From JAAFIP01 sp031428975 (GTDB lineage: Bacteria; Pseudomonadota; Gammaproteobacteria; Burkholderiales; Burkholderiaceae_C): a stretch of DNA of 14,550 nt. The notes under the pieces are model-generated. The model saw only the letters and a program-made list of their open reading frames with translations, ran no database searches and was not told where the DNA came from. The DNA lies in the NCBI GenBank assembly GCA_031428975.1, contig JANOYR010000037.1, forward strand, positions 1 through 14,550, in the 5' to 3' direction. This document shows positions 1 to 5,568 of the stretch, piece by piece. Each line of letters begins with the position of its first letter. Positions within the stretch are counted from its first letter, which is position 1. The position numbers and the translations under genes were made by a program.

Positions 1-1458
1 CAGCACCACACCGGGCTTGGCAATCACCACAGCCACTCCGACCTCGCCAAAATCAGCATGGGGGATACCAATCACGGCGCTTTCCAGCACACCAGGCAGG
101 TCATTGATATACCCTTCGATTTCCGCCGGATAGACGTTGTAGCCACCGCTGATGATCAGGTCCTTGCTGCGCCCCACGATCGTGACGTAGCCACGTTCAT
201 CCACCCGCCCCACGTCGCCGGTCTTGAAATAACCGTCAGCCGTGAATTCTTCAGCCGTCTTCTCGGGCATGCGCCAGTAGCCCTTGAAAACACTGGGGCC
301 CTTGACTTGAATGGCGCCAATCTCCCCCACCGGCAGGGCCGGGCCGACGTCCGGCATCACCCGCAGGTTCAAACCTGGCAGCGGGAAACCCACGGTGCCG
401 CCGCGCCGCTCGGCCTGCCCACCGTGGCGCGGGTCGGCGCCGTAGGGATTGGAGGTCAACATCGCCGTCTCGCTCATGCCGTAGCGCTCCAGAATGGTGT
501 GACCGGTGCGCGTTTGCCAGTCGATGAAGGTTTCGATCAGCAACGGTGCAGACCCCGCGATAAACAGCCGCATATTGCGCACCACCTCACGGTTCAAACC
601 GACCTCCGCCAACAAGCGCACATACAGCGTGGGCACGCCCATGAACACTGTGGCCTCAGGCATTTTTTGGAGTACAAATTTGGGGTCAAATTTGGCGCAC
701 CAAATCATCTTGCTGCCATTGATCAACGCTCCATGCAGCGCCACAAAAAGGCCATGCACATGAAAAATAGGCAGTGCGTGGATCAGCACATCCCCGCCCT
801 GCGCAGGCGTGCGCCAGCCCCAATACGTTTTCAGCACCAGCGCGTTGTCCGTCAGGTTGCCATGGGTCAGCATTGCGCCTTTGCTGCGGCCTGTGGTGCC
901 ACTGGTATACAGGATGGCGGCCAGGTCATCCGCCTGTCGCTGGACCGGGATGTGGACATCAGCGCAATGCGCCGCGCGTTCCAGCAAGGTGCCAGTGCGG
1001 TCATCACCCAGGGTGAACACGCTCTGGGTACCGGCCTTGAACGCGATCTTGCTGACCCAGCCAAAGTTGGCCGGGGTGCACACCACCACCGCTGGCTCGG
1101 CATTGCCAATGAAATATTCGATCTCCGCGCTTTGGTAGGCCGTGTTCAGCGGCAAAAATACCAGCCCGGCGCGCAGTGTGGCCAAGTACAAGACCATGGC
1201 CTCCACCGACTTTTCGACCTGCACGGCCACGCGGGAATCAGCGGGCAGCTTGAGCGAAGCCAGCAGATTGGCCATCATGGCGCTGGCCCGATCCAGGTCT
1301 CCCCAGGAGTAGAACAGGCCGTTGTCGGTCTCTACTGCCACTTCCTCCAGGTTGGCCGGAAAGGCGTGGCGCAACGTGGCGAACAGGTTGACGTTCGGGG
1401 GAGAAGTCGGGCAGACCGTGGGATGGGCAGTTAGTTTTTGGGTCACTACAGTATTCAT
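1..1458 (-). CDS. matB: Malonyl-CoA synthetase (acyl-adenylating ligase), 3' end cut by window edge
   Basis: Reading the minus strand from ATG at 1458-1456 gives 486 open codons up to base 1, so the C-terminus lies outside. Seen: the ANL-superfamily P-loop YTSGTTGRSKGA (residues 184-195), HVHGL (233-237), YGMSET (326-331), RRGGTVGFPL (351-360), YFKTGD (410-415), and the hinge region GRSKDLIISGGYNVYPAEIE (429-448). The HVHGL and GGTVGFPL pattern is that of MatB-type malonyl-CoA synthetases, which turn malonate, CoA and ATP into malonyl-CoA, AMP and PPi in the cytoplasm. The final catalytic-lysine motif is not in the window; family length is about 510. It is the last visible gene of the matR-matA-Bug-matB operon, 50 bp after the Bug gene. 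No Shine-Dalgarno sequence is visible and a dispersed repeat copy overlaps the start codon. The substrate is inferred from motif likeness and from the adjacent malonyl-CoA decarboxylase. Confidence 0.9.
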   Translation of the reverse strand, partial: MNTVVTQKLTAHPTVCPTSPPNVNLFATLRHAFPANLEEVAVETDNGLFYSWGDLDRASAMMANLLASLKLPADSRVAVQVEKSVEAMVLYLATLRAGLVFLPLNTAYQSAEIEYFIGNAEPAVVVCTPANFGWVSKIAFKAGTQSVFTLGDDRTGTLLERAAHCADVHIPVQRQADDLAAILYTSGTTGRSKGAMLTHGNLTDNALVLKTYWGWRTPAQGGDVLIHALPIFHVHGLFVALHGALINGSKMIWCAKFDPKFVLQKMPEATVFMGVPTLYVRLLAEVGLNREVVRNMRLFIAGSAPLLIETFIDWQTRTGHTILERYGMSETAMLTSNPYGADPRHGGQAERRGGTVGFPLPGLNLRVMPDVGPALPVGEIGAIQVKGPSVFKGYWRMPEKTAEEFTADGYFKTGDVGRVDERGYVTIVGRSKDLIISGGYNVYPAEIEGYINDLPGVLESAVIGIPHADFGEVGVAVVIAKPGVVL

Positions 1459-1485
1459 AGCAAACTATTTATATTTGACGGGGAC
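1458..1485 (+). repeat. Dispersed 28-bp motif, copy A
   Basis: TAGCAAACTAT is followed at the fixed family distance by GACGGGGAC, a weaker match to ACGGTGAC. It fills much of the 50-bp gap between the Bug gene and matB. Its first base coincides with the first base of the matB start codon on the other strand, so it occupies the place where a ribosome site would be. Confidence 0.5.
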
Positions 1486-1508
1486 TTAAGGCACTTTTTA
1501 TGCACAAT

Positions 1509-2543
1509 CTAGTCCAACTTGGCCCCAGAGGCCTTCACCACCGCCGCCCAGCGCTTGACCTCGGCACTTACAAACGCGCCAAACTGGGTGGGCGTGAAAG
1601 TGCCAAATTCTGCGCCCTGCTGCGCCCACACGGCTTTGGCATCGTCTGACAGCCCGGCCTTGTTGACCTCTTCCACAATGCGCGCCTGCACATCAGCAGG
1701 GGTGCCTTTGGGTGCCCAAATGCCGTACCAGGTGGTGACGGTGTAGTCGGGCAAGCCCAGCTCGGCCGCACAAGGCACATCAGGGAAAGCCGGGTTGCGC
1801 TTTGTTCCAGACACCATCAGCGCCTTGATGCGTCCGCCTTTGATGTGGGCGGCACTGGAACCCAGACCGTCAAACATCATCTCCACATCGCCCGCAATCA
1901 AGCCCTGCAATGCGGGGCCTGCACCCCGGTAAGGAATGTGGGTGATGAAGGTCTTGGTTTGCTGCTTGAACAGCTCCCCTGCCAGATGGTGCGAGGTGCC
2001 ACCCCCTGCTGAGCCGTAGTTGAGCTTGGCCGGGTTTTTACGCACGTGGTCTAAAAATCCCTTGAAGTCGGTGACGGGCAGCTTTTTGGGGTTGATCACC
2101 AGTACCTGCGGCACGTTGGCCACCAGCGCCAGGGGGACGAAGTCTTTTTCAATGTCGTAGTCCAGCTTGGGATACATGGACGGTGCAATGGCGTGGTGCA
2201 CTGCGCCCATAAAAATGGTGTAGCCGTCTGGTGCCGCTTTGGCGGCAATGCTGGCACCCAGCGTGCCGCCCGCCCCGCCCCGGTTGTCGATGATCAGCTG
2301 TTTGCCGGTGAATCTGGAGAACTGAGCCGACAAGGGTCGCGCAAACGCATCGGTGCCACCACCTGCGGGAAACGGCACGACCAGAGTGACGGGCTTGGCG
2401 GGCCAAGTGGACTGGGCAAATGCCGGGTGCGCAAGCCCCAAGCTACCGCCGACTGCCGCCATGCCCATGCGCAGCGCACTGCGGCGTTGAAGTGGCACGG
2501 TCAGGAATGCGCTGTTGTGGAAGGTGTCGTCCGCGAAGGTCAT
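1509..2543 (-). CDS. Bug/TctC-family periplasmic solute-binding protein, putative malonate binder
   Basis: 344 residues, the normal length for the tripartite tricarboxylate transporter (TTT) receptor family. The N-terminus carries a twin arginine (RRSALRM, 20-26), a hydrophobic stretch and a likely cleavage after AFA (about residue 43), so export is expected, possibly by Tat. Family hallmarks seen: WPAKPVTLVVPFPAGGGTD near 47-65, the PYRGAGPALQGLIAGDVEMMFDG region, and HIKGGRIKAL. The start is supported by GGAG 8 nt upstream of ATG. It lies between matA and matB, so malonate or a related dicarboxylate is the inferred ligand. No TctA/TctB membrane genes are visible; Burkholderiales carry many such orphan receptors. 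The ligand cannot be read from the sequence. Confidence 0.88.
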   Translation of the reverse strand: MTFADDTFHNSAFLTVPLQRRSALRMGMAAVGGSLGLAHPAFAQSTWPAKPVTLVVPFPAGGGTDAFARPLSAQFSRFTGKQLIIDNRGGAGGTLGASIAAKAAPDGYTIFMGAVHHAIAPSMYPKLDYDIEKDFVPLALVANVPQVLVINPKKLPVTDFKGFLDHVRKNPAKLNYGSAGGGTSHHLAGELFKQQTKTFITHIPYRGAGPALQGLIAGDVEMMFDGLGSSAAHIKGGRIKALMVSGTKRNPAFPDVPCAAELGLPDYTVTTWYGIWAPKGTPADVQARIVEEVNKAGLSDDAKAVWAQQGAEFGTFTPTQFGAFVSAEVKRWAAVVKASGAKLD

Positions 2544-2603
2544 ATTTGTCTCCAGTCGTTACAAAAATAATACGGTCAATGTCGTCTGCTGAAACTCGTC
2601 CGC

Positions 2604-3929
2604 TCAAAAAAGTAGGTCGTCAATGTCCTTGGAAATTGCAATTTTTCCCTGCGCCAACAGCAGCCGGTGCCGATCTAGCCGCTTGAGGTCATACAGGTAA
2701 TTCACCATCACACCATAGGACTGCTTGATCCCTTTGGCAGATGGGTCGCCTGCCCAATTCAACCGCTCCACCCGCGCACCGTTGCCCAGGTGAAAGCGGG
2801 CGACTGGGTCCAGCGGCTTGTCACCTTGCATGGCCCTGCCCAGGTAGTGCGCAGCGCACTGCAACACCATGTAGCGCACGGGCGATTTGGCATCCAGCGA
2901 GAGGGCCTTGTCAGCAGCAGTGAGCAGATGCTCTGGCCCAGGTGGTTCAAAGCCCAGCGCGCGGCCCAGGGCAGCGCGGCCTTTGTCATCCAGTTTGGCC
3001 AGCATGGCGACGGCGTTCTTGACCAGCCAGGCTCTAAAACCAGGAATGGGCGAGAGTGTGGCAAACACCCGCAGCTTGGGGAATTCGCCCTTCAACTCTT
3101 CCACCACGCGCTTGATCAGCGAGTCGCCAAAGCTCACACCCTTGAGGCCATTTTGCGTGTTGCTGATCGAGTAAAAAATGGCTGTCGTGGCACGGCGCAA
3201 ATCCACTGGGGCGGCGCTTTCATCCAGCAGGGGCGTGATGCAGTCAGACATAACATCTAATAGCGCTACTTCCACAAAAATCAAAGGCTCATCGGGCAGG
3301 CGTGGGTGAAAAAACCCGTAGCAGCGGCGGTCTGAGTCAAGGCGGTTTTTCAGGTCGGCCCAGCTCTTGATGTCGTGCACCGCCTCGTATTGGATGAGTT
3401 TTTCGAGCATCGAAGCAGGAGAATCCCAGCTGATGCGCTGGAGCTCCAAAAATCCCACATCAAACCATGTAGAAAACATGTATTCCATTTCTACATCAAG
3501 CGCTTGCAAACGTTTGTCGGCCTTGAGCGCGGGCAACATGTCTGCCCGCAGGTCGACCAAAAAACGAATGCCCTCTGGAAACGCGCTAAAGCGCTGGAGC
3601 AACCTGCGCCTTGGCGAAACGGTGGACTGGCGCAGCCGCACTTGGGCCACCGCCTCGTCGGGCGTGCCCTCGGCAAGTGCGTATTGGGCTTGCGCGGCTT
3701 GGGCTTTCTTGGGGTCGGCCATGAAGTGCTCGCTCATGAGCAGCCAGCAATCGCGCCGCTGCGCTGGGCTGGCTTTGGCATACCAAGCGGCCACTTCTTT
3801 GGCGCGGCGCCCACCTTCTACCTCGCTCACGCGTGGGTCGATGGTGGCACGCAGTGTTTCAAGCGCCATGTCGGGAAGCGCATGGCGCAGCTTGGACACC
3901 CCGCGTTTGATCCAGTCTTGTGTTTTCAT
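2604..3929 (-). CDS. matA: Malonyl-CoA decarboxylase
   Basis: 441 residues. It removes CO2 from malonyl-CoA to give acetyl-CoA in the cytoplasm. The N-terminal helical domain spans roughly 1-150 and the GNAT-like catalytic domain follows. Seen: YGFFHPRLPDEPLIFVEVAL (204-223), SISNTQNGLKGVSFGDSLIK (254-273), TLSPIPGF (291-298) with the presumed catalytic Ser293, and FHLGNGARVERLNW (379-392) with the presumed catalytic His380. Both catalytic residues known for the family are therefore present. The ATG follows the matR stop with no gap (TAA|ATG), which suggests translational coupling. Together with matB it makes a malonate to acetyl-CoA route. The gene looks intact. The family assignment is firm; the symbol follows the Rhizobium mat nomenclature. 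Confidence 0.93.
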   Translation of the reverse strand: MKTQDWIKRGVSKLRHALPDMALETLRATIDPRVSEVEGGRRAKEVAAWYAKASPAQRRDCWLLMSEHFMADPKKAQAAQAQYALAEGTPDEAVAQVRLRQSTVSPRRRLLQRFSAFPEGIRFLVDLRADMLPALKADKRLQALDVEMEYMFSTWFDVGFLELQRISWDSPASMLEKLIQYEAVHDIKSWADLKNRLDSDRRCYGFFHPRLPDEPLIFVEVALLDVMSDCITPLLDESAAPVDLRRATTAIFYSISNTQNGLKGVSFGDSLIKRVVEELKGEFPKLRVFATLSPIPGFRAWLVKNAVAMLAKLDDKGRAALGRALGFEPPGPEHLLTAADKALSLDAKSPVRYMVLQCAAHYLGRAMQGDKPLDPVARFHLGNGARVERLNWAGDPSAKGIKQSYGVMVNYLYDLKRLDRHRLLLAQGKIAISKDIDDLLF

Positions 3930-4601
3930 TTATTGCACTACCAAACGGCTCACGCTGGCGCGTGCCAGCGCCCGCAGGGCCTCGCGCTGTCGGGTGATGT
4001 GGGTGCGCATGGCGGCATCTGCGCCGTCCGCATCTTGGGCCTTCAGTGCCGCAAACACGGCCATGTGTTCGGCGCAGCTTTGCTCTAAGCGCCCGGGCGC
4101 ACTGAGCTGCTGCAAGCGGGCAAGCTTGGCCATTTTGCGCAGGCCATTGATGGTGCTGGCCAGCCACTTGTTGTTGCTCAGGGTAATGATGGCCTCGTGG
4201 ATGGCGTAATTGGTGTCGAAATACTCGGTAATGCGCCCTGCTTTGGCATAGCGCTGCAGGCGCTCATGCAGCACCTCCAGCGCAGCAATGTCGGCAGGGG
4301 TGGCGCGGCTAGCCGCCTCGAAGGCGCAACGCCCTTCCAGCACAGCAATCACGGGGAAAATATCATCCAAATCTTGCTCAGTGATTTGGCTGACAAAGCT
4401 GCCCCGGCGAGGTTCATGGCGCACCAAGCCCTCAGCGGCCAGCACCTTCAAGGCCTCGCGCAGCGGAGTGCGTGAGATATCCAAAGTCTGCGTCAGCGCC
4501 AATTCATCAATAAAGCTGCCCGGCGCCAAATCCCCCGCAAATATCTGCTCACGCAGCTGCGCAGCGACTTCGTCGTGTAGGGAGTTGTGAACTAGGCGCA
4601 T
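3930..4601 (-). CDS. matR: GntR-family (FCD subfamily) transcriptional regulator of the malonate operon
   Basis: I chose the ATG at 4601 (MRLVHNSLHDEV), giving 223 residues. A longer in-frame start at 4679 would add 26 residues of unconvincing sequence and would put the candidate operator inside the gene. Seen: an N-terminal winged helix (GDLAPGSFIDELALTQ, then DISRTPLREALKVLAAEG and RRGSFV, about 23-70) and a C-terminal FCD ligand domain. The probable metal ligands of that domain are Asn131, His135, His179 and His201, the D/N-H-H-H set typical of FCD proteins. It is the first gene of the operon and its stop codon touches the matA start. By analogy with MatR it probably represses the operon until malonate is present. 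Activation instead of repression cannot be excluded. No clear Shine-Dalgarno sequence is visible. Confidence 0.87.
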   Translation of the reverse strand: MRLVHNSLHDEVAAQLREQIFAGDLAPGSFIDELALTQTLDISRTPLREALKVLAAEGLVRHEPRRGSFVSQITEQDLDDIFPVIAVLEGRCAFEAASRATPADIAALEVLHERLQRYAKAGRITEYFDTNYAIHEAIITLSNNKWLASTINGLRKMAKLARLQQLSAPGRLEQSCAEHMAVFAALKAQDADGADAAMRTHITRQREALRALARASVSRLVVQ

Positions 4602-4617
4602 GGGGTTTGTGTGGTGG

Positions 4618-4637
4618 TATGGTCGTAATTTACCATA
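4618..4637. promoter_or_regulatory. Candidate MatR operator (inverted repeat)
   Basis: TATGGT-8 bp-ACCATA is a perfect 6-bp inverted repeat, 16 bp before the chosen matR start. On the minus strand a -10-like CATAAT (4643-4638) directly precedes it, so a protein bound here would cover the transcription start. No good -35 is seen. GntR operators often contain GGT...ACC halves, but the 8-bp spacer is longer than in the best-known FCD sites. The role is inferred from position. Confidence 0.4.
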
Positions 4638-4749
4638 ATTATGCGATATTTTGTTGATTGACCTTAATGGTTGTCTCATTTGGGTGCCGAAACAGACAGG
4701 TTTTGTGTTGGCTCAGGCTGGGGGATTGCCGCGACGCCAATGGGGGTTT

Positions 4750-4976
4750 CTTGGTTTTTTTAAGCTGCTTGTTCTGACGCGCCCGATCAGCGTATTGGCT
4801 CTCCCGCCGCTCCCTCATGGCGGGCATACCGCAAATCGGTCGGACGGGAGCGCCAATACGCTGCTCGGGCTATGCTCTGTCTTGGGTTTTAATACCTAAA
4901 TCAGTCGCATTTGCGCTGTATTTGCCACTAAATATGTAGCACACTATGACGTTTTTACGGTGACAACTGCTCTTTT
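4750..4976 (+). repeat. Left arm of a ~227-bp inverted repeat pair, with internal palindrome
   Basis: By hand alignment this arm matches the reverse complement of 5199-5426 along its full length. The outer ~125 bp differ at about 9 positions; the inner ~100 bp are clearly more diverged. Within it 4781-4799 and 4852-4870 form 19-bp inverted halves with one mismatch (GCCCGATCAGCGTATTGGC). The inner end carries motif copy B. Confidence 0.85.
4937..4964 (+). repeat. Dispersed 28-bp motif, copy B
   Basis: TAGCACACTATGACG...TACGGTGAC, 28 nt from TAGC to GTGAC, at the inner end of the left arm. Confidence 0.65.
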
Positions 4977-5198
4977 AGTCATAGAAGGCACAAACCGCAG
5001 CTAAAAACTGATAGAACACCACGCCACGTCACTCCACGCAACCCTGCGGCACAACGCTCACTTAGCCTCAGAGTGACCAACTCTGTGTGAACCTGCCACA
5101 GACTTGGCCAGAGCGCGTTTACCGCAGTGCGCGCTTGCAGCAGGGCGAACAGGGAAGGTTTTTGAAGTGTCATTGGCCACGGCATGCACTTTTGAAGG

Positions 5199-5426
5199 AA
5201 AAGTGCAGATGTCACCGTAAAAAGGTCATAAAACGCTACTAATTAGATAGTAAATACAGCACTAAAAGCGTTTGATTCCGGTATTAAAACCTAAATGCGA
5301 GCATAGCCCGATCAGCGTATTGGCGCGCCCGTCCGACCGATTTGCGGGATGTCCGCCCTGAGGGAGCGGCGGGAGCGCCAATACGCGGATCGGGCGCGTC
5401 AGAGCAAGCAGTTTAAAAAAACCAAG
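5199..5426 (-). repeat. Right arm of the ~227-bp inverted repeat pair, with internal palindrome
   Basis: Reverse-complement partner of 4750-4976, nearly gap-free. It contains its own palindrome: 5306-5326 and 5375-5395 are 21-bp inverted halves with one mismatch, so single strands could fold into a long stem of about 90 nt. The inner end carries motif copy C. Confidence 0.85.
5211..5238 (-). repeat. Dispersed 28-bp motif, copy C
   Basis: On the minus strand TAGCGTTTTATGACC...TACGGTGAC, again 28 nt long, mirror partner of copy B. Confidence 0.6.
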
Positions 5427-5526
5427 CAAAAGCCCGAAACAAACAGTATTGACCGCAGAGCCATTCAAGCCAATCGCAGGAGCGCACTTATACCCCCCGA
5501 ACCAAACGGATTCAGTGCAAAATAAA

Positions 5527-5554
5527 TAGCAAACTATGCCGAATATACAGTGAC
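5527..5554 (+). repeat. Dispersed 28-bp motif, copy D
   Basis: TAGCAAACTATGCCG...TACAGTGAC, 28 nt, followed by ATTGGCC. Its GTGAC end lies 14 bp past the dnaB stop codon. Confidence 0.65.
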
Positions 5555-5568
5555 ATTGGCCAATTTTT

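Larger units (their letters stand above)
4680..5568. other. Gene-free repeat-rich intergenic region between matR and dnaB
   Basis: No open frame here has a family match or ribosome site that I can recognise. The longer frames are translations of the two palindromic arms or of the loop between them. Contents: left arm 4750-4976, unique loop 4977-5198, right arm 5199-5426, then about 100 bp of AT-rich DNA and one more copy of the dispersed motif just past the dnaB stop. The loop holds one 78-codon minus-strand frame (5215-4979) with no recognisable feature. Confidence 0.7.

Noticed and set aside
58..1434. 458-codon plus-strand open frame
   Set aside because: It is antisense to matB, which matches its family residue for residue; the plus-strand translation has no recognisable motif.
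3367..4209. 280-codon plus-strand open frame
   Set aside because: Runs antisense across matA and matR, low-complexity Ser/Ala/Arg-rich translation, no ribosome site.
4979..5215. 78-codon minus-strand frame in the repeat loop
   Set aside because: No ribosome site or known motif, and its first codons lie in the right repeat arm; probably chance.
5555..5568. ATTGGCCAAT followed by TTTT as a terminator
   Set aside because: A 10-bp palindrome without room for a loop, and the T run is on the strand opposite to dnaB.
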